This document shows, piece after piece, positions 46,312 to 57,655 of a stretch of DNA of 64,000 nt. The DNA comes from Leptidea sinapis (taxonomy: Eukaryota; Arthropoda; Insecta; Lepidoptera; Pieridae): assembly GCF_905404315.1 (NCBI RefSeq), contig NC_066304.1:4774001-4838000 (forward strand), written 5' to 3'. Both the position numbers and the translations under genes were made by a program. The notes below the pieces were generated by a model. That model made no database searches. It had not been told where the DNA came from and was given only the letters and a program-made list of their open reading frames with translations. How positions within the stretch are numbered: position 1 is the stretch's first letter; each line of letters begins with the position of its first letter.

Positions 46312-46840
46312 CTAATTTAAATTACTTGGAATAGCTTCCAATGTGAGATTGTCACGAATCACTTCAGAACAAATAGTGTGCATTTTCTGGTTAGCCAAAT
46401 TCCTGGCTGTTATACTAAAGTAGTAAGACAGTGACACAGCTACTTGTCGTTTATAAAAGTCTGAGAGGTCGTAACTACCTTTTCTCAAATATAAATTATT
46501 TTTAACATAATTGTTGGTGTCGATCAGGTGAATTAGTTTATTATTATTTAGAATAGTATGTAATGTTAAATTTAAATTATATCTAAGTTCGTTTTCAGCT
46601 TGTGGTAGGCTTTTGCTGAACGGGAATGTAAACATTACAATTTTATTAATATTTAGTGGACATAGTGTCTCAACATATTTGATAAGGTCACGTCTGTTCA
46701 TGTCTCCTCTATTTCCAAACCATATTATTAAGTTTGTTACATGTGTTAAATTTGAACTTAATATTTTTGGAATAATATCATGAAAACTGGTGTTTGGGAA
46801 GCAGTTATTTATTACTGTGTGTTCTATTTTACTGTGCAGA
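46312..46840 (-). pseudogene. LINE ORF1: esterase-like C-terminal part
   Basis: The reverse strand reads VTNLIIWFGNRGDMNRRDLI, NINKIVMFTFPFSKSLPQAE and further LHTILNNNKLIHLIDTNNYV. The order of a G-N-R block followed by a hydrophobic strand resembles the SGNH-esterase domain found in ORF1 proteins of many CR1-clade elements. A stop separates it from the coiled-coil part. The assignment rests on layout and weak motif similarity. Confidence 0.5.
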
Positions 46841-46936
46841 AGCCTAAATTTTTCCCTATTTCATAACAAAATATTACAGTTTTATAATTGTTTTTTTTTA
46901 CGCATAGTTGTAGTGTTGGATCCGATGTTAATTTCA

Positions 46937-47874
46937 TTAGGTTAAGGGGAGAGCTGCTCTATCTGGTTTTAAATTCGCAGAATTTTGGCGGTCACACAAA
47001 TAATTGGTCATCAAGGAATCGAATCGTTCCTGGTTTCTTTGAGATAATTTAAGTAGCTCATCCATATTCACAGAGTACTCCCGAATCGTCTCTTGAAATT
47101 TGTCATAAAGACTAGTAATTGACCTCAAACTACCTTCAACACGGGCTAGTTCAGACTCGAGATGATGTATGTCATTTTCATATTTTATTCTGTTATTTTT
47201 TAATTCTTCTGTACAAATTTTTAGTTTGTCTAAGTAATCTAATTTATTCTTATTATTATTACTCTTGTTGAGACTTTTCTTATTTTTTAATATCTTTGAT
47301 GTTGTGGAGTTTCTGTGTTTTTTTATTTTACCATATACTTTTGATGTCTTTTTGTTGCATACAGAATTAATTCCCACCACTGTGTTATCATGAGTCAAGT
47401 CAATCACGGAGCTGGCTACATCATTGCTTGAAACGGAAACTTGCTTAACTACGCTATTCGCTGATAGTAATTCGTTAAATAAGCTCTGAGTTTCTTGTGC
47501 GGCTGAAAAACGAGACTCCTCTTCCATTTGTGCTATTTGTTTGTGGGCATCACACAGTTCTCGTTCCAGGATAGAGTTTCGCTTTAAGGTATTCTCATAC
47601 TCTGCACCACACTGATCAAAACCATCATAATCATTTGTAGCTTATTTCGTTCTTCGATGATACAGTCATATTGTAAGTGTAAAGCAGACAACTCACTTTT
47701 TAACTTAGTATTATTTTCTAGGGCTTCTAACAATATTTTCTCGTTCTCTTCACGTTCACTAGTCAATTGGTTACACAATTCTTTAGATAGCTTTAATTCT
47801 TGTAAAGCCACTTTTAGTTGTTGGGAATCTGCTTGGCGAGACATTTTGCGTGTCACAATCACATTATTGTCCAT
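46937..47874 (-). pseudogene. LINE ORF1: coiled-coil N-terminal part
   Basis: The N-terminal piece (47874 to 47584, MDNNVIVTRKMSRQADSQQL onward) and the longer piece (47527 to 46937) are rich in heptad-like Leu/Glu/Lys patterns: KLSKELCNQLTSEREENEK and IHHLESELARVEGSLRSITS. They join after one frameshift near 47640 (GFDQCGAEYENTLKRNSILE reads in the other frame). ORF1 proteins trimerise through such coils and bind the element RNA. Confidence 0.7.
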
Positions 47875-48009
47875 TTTGAGAGACCTTACTTACTAAATTT
47901 AAAAACTATTATTATTATTCAAATAAAATGCCAATGAAATAAACAACAATAAAATTAAAATTGGCCAAGACATATAAATAAAAAACACGTTACATGTATA
48001 ATAAAAAAA

Positions 48010-48085
48010 AATCCTCATAAGATTCGAACCGTAATCACCAACTCGTTAGTCCAATGTCAAACGATAAAGCTATTCAGTAATTAAT
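48010..48085 (-). repeat. tRNA-like remnant
   Basis: On the reverse strand GATTACGGTTCGAATCTTAT contains a B-box-like GGTTCGAATCT, preceded by TTTGACATTGGACTAACGAG. No convincing acceptor pairing is seen. It lies about 130 bp upstream of the LINE ORF1. Confidence 0.3.
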
Positions 48086-48089
48086 GAGC

Positions 48090-49447
48090 GGTTTGAAATG
48101 TGTGAATCTATGTTAACAAGCCCACGTCAAATATAGGCTCAGACGTCATAAGCATTAAGCACGGATTTTGAAGTACCGTCGCAAGTTATTTTACACCAAC
48201 ACAAATTTACTTAATGTCTTTGAGCGCAAAATCACAATGGTTTAATTTAGTTGAATAATACCGTTACTGTTGGTTCCACCTTGTAATGAATAGCCCTTGT
48301 ATTTGTTTAATTATTACGATAGTTATCTAATGATAACAATCATAATCACCCTGTTGTAACAGCAATAAATGAAACGTCGAAGAGTGCACTCGGAATTCAA
48401 AGGTATTTAGTGCAGGATGAGCGGTTAATTTCTGTTGAGTAACGCCTGTATTTGAAGCATCGATACTAAACTTTCTTATAAAACTAATGTAAAACAGACT
48501 TAATTTATAATTTCTACTTATCATTTGACTTCAACTTTTACGGAGGCAACCGCTCACTGACACCATGACACTCGAAAGTCGAAACACAATATTGAAATAT
48601 TAATACTAATATTACTCGATGAAATAAGGATTCTATAAACTGGATTGTCACACACTTTAAATTATCTTTCAAAATTTAGTATTTTACACCGTAAACATCC
48701 TCACACTATTCAAAATACTTAAATACAATTAAAATGTTAGGGAGCACTCAAGAAACACGTCATGACGTCGTACACGTCATTCGCAATTCAACCAATGAGA
48801 TTTATTCGTTCGAGACGTTGCTGAAATGTCATTCGAATGTTTTTTGAATTTTTTTTTTATGAAGTTAGTGCATTTTTTATTACAACATTTTTTCGGAACA
48901 TTATATCTGAAAGTACTCAAACAAAAACGAATACAGCGTGAGATATTGAGCAATGATTTTGGCAGTTAAAACTGCATCAATCATACTTTCAAATTTTATA
49001 TAATAATTTCTAAACTAAAACCCAAAACTACACATACCAAAAAAGAAGAGGCTATTGTCATTAAATTTTGCCAAAAACTACAGCAAATACCTCCGAGCCA
49101 ATAAATGGCGCTAAATTTTAATGATAACCATGACAAATACTACCTTTGACTCATTTCATCTGCAGTCCCCCTGAAAACGAGATCTTTAAACGTTGGTAAA
49201 TTCTCTTTGCGTCGGGATAACTAAAATAATAATAAAAATGTAACTTTTACGCAAAAATCCGATCCTTTGAAAGTGTTATATTTGAAAGATACAATCGCTA
49301 AAGACCCATAAATAACACAGCGTGTCTCTGCAACGCTTTTAATTCATACTCATTTTGAGCAATGCACACTGTCGTAAAGTGACATACAAATCGCAGGTGT
49401 ACGACGTCACGCACAATAAAGTATTAAACCTGGGCTGTTTTAATTTT
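48090..49447. other. Intergenic stretch, nothing recognised
   Basis: No exon or named repeat is visible. Part of it may be the 5' UTR of the adjacent LINE, which reads away from here on the - strand. Confidence 0.4.
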
Positions 49448-49448
49448 A

Positions 49449-49627
49449 CCAGTGGGAGGCTCCTTTAAACAGGATGCCGGCTAGATTATGGGTACCACAA
49501 CAGTGCCTATTTCTGCCGTGAAGCAGTAACGTGTCCTAAATATTAATGTGTTTCGGTCTGAAGGGCGCCGTAGCTAGTGAAATTACTGGGCAAATCAGAC
49601 TTATCATTTTAGATCTTAAGGAGACGG
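49449..49627 (+). repeat. SINE-like family S copy, 3'-truncated
   Basis: It begins ACCAGTGGGAGGCTCCTTTA and runs through GGGCGCCGTAGCTAGTGAAA to about AGATCTTAAGGAGACG, then stops before the 3' half. Loss of the 3' end is unusual for a retroposon and suggests a later deletion. Confidence 0.75.
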
Positions 49628-50204
49628 TTTCCCAGTTAATATAATAATGGTATTGTAACTTTCCAATGTCTTGTCTTGATTTTATTTGAATTGAGCTAAA
49701 TATTGTCCATCCTTTTAAATAAAACTATACATATGAAAAAATATTGGCTTAGCTTACGATGTAGGTAAGTATCGGTAATATACTATATCAATCCTGATTA
49801 CATAATAATTTCTAGTTTTCACCAACTTATCGATAAGTCTATTCATTTTCGTACAACACTAGGTATTTTGACAGAAGTCAAATCTATGGTTACAGAGTTC
49901 CTATTACTTCATGTTTTTATATGTTATTGTTCTTAATTTAAGAAATACTTCTGAGGTTGTCATAATCACTTTAAGAAAGAATCAGATTAGCGTAATTGTC
50001 TTAAGTTCGAAATTGATGTAAATATATTTGTAGTTATGTCTTTCCGTGATTGTGAATTTAGACTATCAAACATATATTATAATAAAGCCGTAATTAAATG
50101 TGTCGATTACACGTAGTGTATTAAATTCTCTTTGTGTATTTATAATTCTCTTTGTATATTGAATAGATAAATGTGTGAGTTTGGCGACATCGGTTTCCAT
50201 AGTA

Positions 50205-50300
50205 AAATGACATGATGCCACTTCTACTAGTTTTTTCTGTTCTGTGTTCTCAGGTCATTTATACCAAGTTTATTTGTAAGGCCGATATGATGTATCGTCC
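50205..50300 (+). repeat. Repeat shared with 43200-43450, lacking the inner MITE
   Basis: CCACTTCTACTAGTTTTTTC then TATACCAAGTTTATTTGTAA and GGCCGATAT match the sequences on both sides of the inverted repeat at 43242-43411, with only a short GTTCTCAGG at the join. Between 49628 and 50828 nothing else was recognised. Confidence 0.55.
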
Positions 50301-50828
50301 TACCTAAACTGTACAATATGTTAGTTAAGTTATTGTAAATTACCCAATTAGAAGATCATTTAACGGCTATCAATGTCAGTTATTTACAATTTTTTGTGAA
50401 TCGTCCAATGACCCGGAACCACCTAACAGAACCGAGACCTTTCTGTCAAGGTTAATGTTACACTGGTCTATTATTTGATGCTCATAAAACGTTTCGAGAT
50501 AATATTTAGATATCGTGATGTAGGTAGATATTGTGCGAATGACCTAGAGAATTATCTTGATCAGTATCTTTGTACCGTTGTATATAAATAATAGTAGCGG
50601 TTCTATTTATGGTTTTTATGAATAGGCAACTAGTTTTTCTTTCTTTCTTCTATTTGTCGTAATTACCCTTCAAGAATACTTCTAATCCTAGTAGACCACT
50701 AAATTACTTGCAGTTGGCAGGACTGCAGATCGTCAAGATCTTTATGAGGCCTGTGCTTCCTGGGGCATAAAAATAATAAGGAAGTCCCAGGCCCAATGGT
50801 GTCGTAAGAGGCAACTAAGGGCATTTAC

Positions 50829-51112
50829 CAGTGGGAGACTCACAGCTGCACATGTGCCGGCTAGGCCACAATATGCCTTTTTCTGCCGTGAAGAAAATAA
50901 TTATTGTGCATCAGGCTGAAGGGCGCCGTAGCGAGTGAAATTACATGGCAAATGAGACTTAACGTCTTATGTCTCGAGATGACGAGCGCAAGTGTAGTGC
51001 TGCTCAGAATTTTTGGGTTTTTTCAAGAATCCTAAGCGGCACTGCATTGTAATGGGCAAGGCATTTCAATTACCATCCGCTGAACGTCCTGCTAGTCTCG
51101 TCCCTTATTCAG
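50829..51112 (+). repeat. SINE-like family S copy
   Basis: From ACCAGTGGGAGACTCACAGC through GTGCCGGCTAGGCCACAATA to CGTCCTGCTAGTCTCGTCCC and TTATTCAG. It is preceded by GGTGTCGTAAGAGGCAACTA, sometimes found with this family in Lepidoptera; that flank may be part of a longer parent element. Confidence 0.78.
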
Positions 51113-51679
51113 TCCTATTTTACTCAGAATTATGGGAAATACAAGATTATGAGTGGTACCGCGATTTGCTAATGAGCAGATCATCTTGAAAACCATAAGA
51201 ATTACAAGATCGTTGAAATATTGCATATTTGAACGAAGAGTTTTTAACCTGATCAGCACCATATGCTATATGACAAACAGCAGTATATTACTTTCATTGA
51301 TATAGTATTTCATTATCTAAGGAATTTTAAAGCATCGCTAACCAATTAACTTCTTTGGATGCATCCACTCTGAAGCATGGTATACGATGTAATTCCCGGA
51401 GTATTACCTATTTAGTTCAGAATGTGGTCGATCTATTACCATGATAAAATGTTATAAACATACATACAGTCATACCTGTCTCACTAATTATTGTGGATGA
51501 CCATAATTAAGAGTGTGTCGATAAATTTAAACAATGCTTCAAGTTTTCCACTTTACAATATAATCAACTGATGATTTTAACCTTATCATTAAATCTCAAA
51601 TTTTTGTTATGTCTTTCTTCAACACACATAAACAGACAGTGATTTGTTTTGTTTTCACAAGCGTGTTGTCAATTTATAC

Positions 51680-51812
51680 GACATGAAAACCTTAAAAAAC
51701 AGCGCGTACTTCCTAGAAGGCCGGCGAAGCTCCTATAATTATTCTGGTGTTGCAAGAGAATGTGGGCTTATCGCCCAGTTGACCTGTATGATCATTTGTC
51801 CGCTTCCATAAC
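51680..51812 (+). repeat. Jockey-like LINE tail fragment
   Basis: TACGACATGAAAACCTTAAA, GCGCGTACTTCCTAGAAGGC and the GTGTTGCAAGAGAATGTGGG block match the last coding bases and tail of the Jockey family. From 51113 to 51680, and on to 52080, nothing else was recognised. Confidence 0.7.
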
Positions 51813-52079
51813 ATAACCTATTCCAAAACCCTAGTCTTCAACAAAAAGGCTGAAGTATGGCTAAGTAGAGAAGACTTACGCATTCTTACCGGGACCCAAA
51901 CGGGGCACTGCAGATTAAACAAAGAAGACTAATTCTTCAGTCACTTGAGATACCTCAGCTCACTTCGGAAGATATAATAAGATTCATGATTAATATTATC
52001 AATATTAGCAATGAGGCCGACGGTCAAAGCTGATCGTAGATAGCACTATTATAGCTTGTTCCCTGTCATTTTGTTTGAA

Positions 52080-52702
52080 GATTTGAAGTCGAAACTTCAA
52101 GTTGTTGGAGTGTAAAATAGTACCATTTCATCATCTGCCAGCAACATTTCTGTAGAAAACAACCGAACATTTGATGTTTGGCTCACAATTGAATTAGGCA
52201 CTGCCTCTATTGCTCCTGCAGATCTATCTAATTTAGTTGAAATTGTTTTTATTTTTACCTCAGGAGAATGGTCTTCTTCTTTGTCACCAATAGGTAGAAT
52301 ATCTTTTTCCCTCTGAGAGGAAATTGATAGCTGGTCTTGAAATAAACATTTCCGGGGATTTCGAGTTAGCAATCTCTTTAATATATCTTCTGCTTGTTTC
52401 GCGGGCTCTTTTTATTCAAGAAAATACAGATGTAATTGCTATTTTCTTACGATATTTGTTCCACACCAGGAAAATAATAATTATGATAGGGAACTGAGGG
52501 TATGGATCGGTGCGATCTGTGTATTTGTATATCTGCTTTGATGTTCATAGTCTTTTAATAAAATGTCCACGACATAGCTTCGAATACTTTGTCGGCGCAA
52601 ATTTTGGACGATGATTTTAGCCAAAGTTTTTTGATTTTTATGTCTTTGGAAAAAAAATGGTGTCCCACTCCACTACAATGAAGAACTGCACAACGAGTCA
52701 TT
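52080..52702 (-). pseudogene. THAP-domain gene remnant, frameshifted
   Basis: From an ATG at 52702 the reverse strand reads MTRCAVLHCSGVGHHFFSKD, IKIKKLWLKS and, one frame over, KYSKLCRGHFIKRL. That is the C-x4-C, FxKD, W, C-x2-H-F order of a THAP zinc finger, a DNA-binding domain of P-element transposases and many host proteins. After stops and shifts, a 91-codon open stretch (52372-52097) with acidic and Ser-rich sequence such as DKEEDHSPEVKIKTIS follows. It may be a dead transposase gene, a retroposed host gene, or an old THAP regulator. No catalytic domain is visible. Confidence 0.6.
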
Positions 52703-53560
52703 TCACTATAAATTCAATAAATGCGCTATTTTGACAGTTGCCGACCCCATTTACAGTGACTATCGATTATATTACATTGGTTGCAGTGAAATAGGATCAT
52801 TATGAACTATAATAAAGCCGCCTTACCAACCTAACCTTAACATACCCCTCATTTTACTCAACCTCCGCAGTTTTTTAATCTTTCTCTAATACAACTACAC
52901 AAAGCGAAAAAACTTTGCAGACCATACACTCACAATATTTACAAGAAATTAAAGTGATTTAAATCTTATTTAACAGTATAAATTCGGCATTATAGGATTC
53001 CCCTTTTATAAATTGTTTATTTGAAATTTTTATGGCTGTATTACCATAATATAACGTCGTATTTTAAAATATACAATTCATAATTAAATACTGCAAACAG
53101 TTTTGGATATAAAAATGATTTAGCAGTTCTGCTTGTCGAGTTTCTATTTTATAAAACCGCTTTTACAGTTACAAAATAAATCGCGAACCAACATTAGTGT
53201 CATAAATTAATTATAATATAAAAACGTGCTCATTAGAACGGATGTTATTTTTTTGCTTTTAACTTTAATATATCTTGATATTTATATAAATCTAGTGTAC
53301 TGATGTTTGTTTCCAGTCATCTCCTAAACTAATGAACGCATTTAAATTGACGGATTACTACATTGTGTGCAGTTTAGTTCAACTTTAGAGATAGGATAGC
53401 TTTTATTTCGAATTGGGACCCACAATTATTTTTATTTCCAATATTTGTTTCGTATGGACATATTTTCTATGAGAGGATTTATTGACGTACGGTTTGGCAG
53501 TTCTGCTGTGAAAGAATTTCATTATAACAACAGGGAGCATATCTTCAAAAATATAGGAAC
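52703..53560. other. AT-rich intergenic stretch, nothing recognised
   Basis: No coding or repeat family was recognised. The 73-codon ORF at 53445-53666 overlaps the start of the family F repeat and looks fortuitous. Confidence 0.45.
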
Positions 53561-54480
53561 AAACTCATATAAAACAGTATTTTTAACCGACTTAAAAAAA
53601 GGAGGTTCTCAATTCGTCGGTATGTTTTCTTTTATGTTTGCTACCTCAAAACTTTCGACTGGGTGAACCGATTTTGATAATTCTTTTTTTATTTGAAAGC
53701 TGGTGCTTCCCGTGTGGTCCCATTGTAATTTTATGATGACAATGGCGTCCATGAGAAAACAATAAAAGCCATAAATTTGTTACACGTATGAGGATGATAT
53801 ACCAACCAACCGATTTCGATGATTCTTTTTTTATTGAAACGGATGTACTTTAAAGATAGTTTGCTGAGAGTTAGTTGGGTTCTGATTACGGAATATGTGA
53901 CAAAGTAACAGAACTCTTCAATTCTTAGGAGCAAATTAACGATACGAGGCCAAATCTTTTTTATGCTATTAGGATATTTAAGTCATCTACCATAACTTAG
54001 TTATGGTCAAGTAATTGTCGTAGTCGAATATGATGATCAATGGGACTCCTTAACGACTTACAGTAAGGGTGCGATCTGTGGCAGAATTTCTAACTGTCTA
54101 ATCAAATAGCAAAGCGCTTAAAATCATTGCTGTATTGAAAAATTAGTGCACTTCAAATTCACTAAAAATCATAAAATAAAAAAAAAATAACAAAATAACA
54201 ACCGACTTCAAAAACACTATTGAAAAACAATAGATATAAAATGCACTAAAAAGTATAAAAATAATTGCGTATTTTTATACAATCTAATTAATTAATCTAA
54301 TTCTAGCTACGATTATTGTAATTTTTGGAGTCGGTGTCATCCAATGTAGGTTTGTAACTACATACATAGTTATAGGTGAGATGTGCTTGAGTCGTGAGGA
54401 GGCGAGAGCGGGGCTGCGGCGGGAGGACACTGTTCGATTTTTAGGCAAATTTTTCAGTCAGTGTTTTTGAGTCAGTGTAA
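53560..54480 (+). repeat. Family F repeat (unclassified mobile element)
   Basis: Marked by CCGACTTAAAAAAAGGAGGT, TTCTCAATTCGTCGGTATGT, GGGTGAACCGATTTTGATAA, and later ACCGACTTCAAAAACACTAT, TTTGGAGTCGGTGTCATCCA and a GC-rich end, GGCGAGAGCGGGGCTGCGGC. The same order of blocks appears at 63440-64000. Only non-coding sequence is seen. It may be a non-autonomous transposon of several hundred bp. Confidence 0.55.
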
Positions 54481-54929
54481 ATGAAACTTAACCTAGTGTG
54501 GCGGTTAGGACAGAGAGGAGGTTCAACTGAATCTCATCCAATCTCACGAGGGGAGTGGGCTCCAAATTAAAGTAAATTGTGAAAAGACTCAAATAAAAAA
54601 AATCCATCCAATTAAAATTGTAAGTGAAGACATCCAACGCTATTAAGTACAAGCAAACTTACTTAAGTATATTTAAAACACGCAGTTTGAATAATTTGAT
54701 CTAAGATTGGGGGTAGGTGAGGGGGTTGAGCAAAATCTAGACAGGACGAAATATAGACAAAATCTAAGTTGAAGCTGTGCTACCTCATGCCTACCTATCC
54801 TACCTTTACAGATACCTTATACAGGTAGGAATAAATGAGTTATAATTATATGAGTAAATATCAGTCCAGAGATGGACTCTGGACTTAAACCAAATAGAAA
54901 AGCATCAACTCTTGTTTCAAAAAAAAATA

Positions 54930-56974
54930 CCTAGTCTTGCCATAAATACTGAAACAAAGAAAAAAAAATTCTATTGCAAATAACATTTATTACTTTTACA
55001 GGTGTTAGTTTAATACATACATAACAAAACCCATTAGCAATACAGTACTTTAAACTTTGAGGCCAGTTACCAATAGAAGCACACACTCTCTCCATGGGAA
55101 AATTCTTCACTGCCAATCGTACGGATTGTTTTAGGGATTCCAAATTATCATGACGTTTAGAGTAAGTTGGACTCTCTAAAACTGACCATTAGTCAAAAAC
55201 CAGCGGACTAGACGACGGCCAGTCTTCATCTCTGCTGAAGTCCGAAACGTTCGTTTCCAACCAAGACTGCGTAGACCGCTGCTGGAAGGAACATTCTTGG
55301 TTATTAGACATGGTGTTAAGTGACCATTAGTCATAATCCAGTGGACTAGATGACGGCCAGTCTTCATCTCTGATGAAGTCCGAAACATTCGTTTCCAACC
55401 AAGACTGCGTAGACCGCTGCTGGAAGGACCATTCTTGGTTATTAGACATGGTGTTAACTGACCATTAGTCATAATTCAGTGGACTAGACGACGGCCAGTC
55501 TTCATCTCTGATGAAGTCCGAAACGTTCGTTTCCAACCAAGACTGCGTAGACCGCTGCTGGAAGGACCATTCTTGGTTATTAGACATGGTGTTAACTGAC
55601 CATTAGTCATAATTCAGTGGACTAGACGACGGCCAGGCTTCATCTCTGATGAAGTCCGAAACGTTCGTTTCCAACCAAAACTGCGTAGACCGCTGCTGGA
55701 AGGAACATTCTTGGTTATTAGACATGGTGTTAAGTGACCATTAGTCATAATCCAGTGGACTAGATGACGGCCAGTCTTCATCTCTGATGAAGTCCGAAAC
55801 ATTCGTTTCCAACCAAGACTGCGTAGACCGCTGCTGGAAGGACCATTCTTGGTTATTAGACATGGTGTTAACTGACCATTAGTCATAATTCAGTGGACTA
55901 GACGACGGCCAGTCTTCATCTCTGATGAAGTCCGAAACGTTCGTTTCCAACCAAGACTGCGTAGACCGCTGCTGGAAGGACCATTCTTGGTTATTAGACA
56001 TGGTGTTAACTGACCATTAGTCATAATTCAGCGGACTAGACGACGGCCAGTCTTCATCTCTGCTGAAGTCCGAAACGTTCGTTTCCAACCAAGACTGCGT
56101 AGACCGCTGTTGGTAGGACCATTCTTGGTTATTAGACATGGTGTTAACTGACCATTAGTCATAATCCAGTGGACTAGACGACGGCCAGTCTTCATCTCTG
56201 ATGAAGTCCGAAACGTTCGTTTCCAACCAAGACTGCGTAGACCGGTGCTGGAAGGACCGTTCTTGGTTTTTGAACATGGTGTTGTTAAGGCGCTTTACTA
56301 AATTCTCAAGAATGATATCTTGATACACTTGTGCCGATGTTTTATTACCATTATCTTTTGATATGGCTCAGTCACTCCTTCATAGCTAATACCCCACCAA
56401 ACCATCACTGAAGTTGGATAATGCCTACGTTGCACTCTGTAGACTAATTGGGAAGCTTCCTTAGAGCTTTGATCATAAAAACGGTCATTTTGTTTGATAA
56501 AATGTTGCTCAGTTGTAAAAAAATTCTCATCTGTAAACAAAATTTTTCTGCTACCTCTCTTTATGTACCGCTTCAGTAGTTGTTTCGATTTTACCATTCT
56601 ATACTTTTTTAAATTACCGGATTTCTTCGAATTCTTTCCCTTACTGCTTTGACCTCCTTTTTCGTACGAACACTACGTGGACGGCCCGATCTTTTTCTCT
56701 CACAAACAGAGGCACTCAAACATTTTACTAATACCAAGAGTATGCAGAGTTTTAAAAATTGCCTTTGGCTCAAAGCCTACTTTGTATAATGCAATCACAG
56801 CGATTCGGTTCTCTTTATCACCCCACTCCATTTCAATATTGCAAAATATTGTACAATGTATTGGCGCCAAAATGAAAAAACGCAATGAACAATCATATAA
56901 AAAATGACAGGTTCCAAATTCCAATGTAATATTTTGTTTATTTTTTATTGTAACTGTTATTATGGCCAGACGAG
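54930..56974 (-). mobile_element. Tc1/mariner-superfamily transposon, inactive, expanded inside
   Basis: It is the same family as 31417-32718 in opposite orientation. The right-hand end reads (reverse complement) CTCGTCTGGCCATAATAACA and the left-hand end CCTAGTCTTGCCATAAATAC. The transposase N-terminus MEWGDKENRIAVIALYKVGF lies near 56830, KILFTDENFFTTEQHFIKQN at about 56530, and the C-terminal NLESLKQSVRLAVKNFPMER at about 55100-55145. At 2045 bp it is about 740 bp longer than its relative, because the region of the second and third catalytic Asp is replaced by the tandem array at 55183-56286. Confidence 0.88.
55183..56286. repeat. Eight tandem 138-bp units inside the transposon
   Basis: Units start at 55183, 55321, 55459, 55597, 55735, 55873, 56011 and 56149, exactly 138 bp apart, each beginning TGACCATTAGTCA. 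Each carries CGGCCAGTCTTCATCTCTGA and ACCAAGACTGCGTAGACCGC. On the - strand each unit encodes a broken piece of transposase (QEWSFQQRSTQSWLETNV, then DEDWPSSSPLNYD), in which both catalytic Asp motifs, QDSAP and PDLNP, have been lost. A length divisible by three keeps frames open, giving long spurious ORFs. Confidence 0.95.
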
Positions 56975-57049
56975 TCATTGAAAAGGCGAATGATAGATAG
57001 ATGTTATAAATTGTGTAGGTGTTTTCATTGAAAAATAATCTTTATTTCA

Positions 57050-57590
57050 TAAGTATATTCAAATTCAAATATTTTTATTCAAAATATGATTCACAATCAC
57101 GTATTGAACGTCAAACCAATTCAAAATAAACTGCTCCAGACCTGAGATGAATTGGCGCAAGAAACTCAGCGGGCTTTTTTTATTTAATTAATAATATTTT
57201 ATTATAGCGAACAATAAACAATTATAATTGAAGAGCCTGAGGGTGTCCGCTTCATTCACAGTTATAAAATCGTTTTAATATCATTAAGAAAATTTTTTAA
57301 CAATTCTTTTAAATTTCGTATCACATTTGTTTTGTACATTTTCTGGGATTTTCTTGTAAAAGCACATACATCACCCAATAAAATACTTACATACTCGAAT
57401 TAACCGAGTCGTAGGCATAACAAGTTATGTTTGTTATTTGTGTTAACAGTCATTATGATGAGTCGCAGTTTCTAGCAAATTCCGTAATGTGCTTATGAAC
57501 ATATAGAACATTATCAACAATATATTGGAGATGCAACAGTAAAAATGTTTATTTCTTTAAATTTTTCTCTTAGTTTTAATATCAGGTCCT
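57050..57590 (-). repeat. LINE 3'-region copy
   Basis: The reverse strand carries GAGTTTCTTGCGCCAATTCA, then the AAATTCGTAATACA-like and CTAGAAACTGCGACTCATCA blocks. It begins at the tail AATAAAAATATTTGAATTTG. It belongs to the same family as 1-170 and 10290-10690. Confidence 0.6.
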
Positions 57591-57597
57591 ATTAAGT

Positions 57598-57655
57598 TGT
57601 GTGATTCCTCTGGTATTATATATGAGAATGGGCGGGAGTCATCCTCCCCCTCTTT
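57598..57655 (+). repeat. Jockey-like LINE tail fragment
   Basis: GTGTGATTCCTCTGGTATTA, then GAGAATGGGCGGG match the Jockey tail with a deletion of the GTGATCACTTAAC part. Downstream to 58180 nothing was recognised. Confidence 0.45.

Larger units (their letters stand above)
43490..47880 (-). mobile_element. CR1-like LINE, nearly complete but inactive
   Basis: A two-ORF non-LTR retrotransposon lies on the - strand. ORF1 (46312-47874) has coiled coils and an esterase-like part. ORF2 (about 43708-46200) has an endonuclease start, a reverse transcriptase and a C-terminal tail. The 3' end at about 43495 has AATAAAG and a TTTGACT-type repeat tail, usual for the CR1/L2 group. Frameshifts in both ORFs and a large gap in the endonuclease make it inactive. 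The 5' end is not resolved beyond 47880. Confidence 0.85.

Noticed and set aside
51361..52080. A host exon upstream of the THAP remnant
   Set aside because: I found no splice-bounded coding stretch; only a Jockey tail fragment and AT-rich sequence are visible.
55176..55886. Two - strand open frames that look like a repeat protein (46-residue units)
   Set aside because: They are the wrong frame of transposase-derived 138-bp tandem units; the length divisible by three keeps them open by chance.
55183..56286. CRISPR-like array
   Set aside because: Units are contiguous, 138 bp long, have no spacers, and the genome is eukaryotic.
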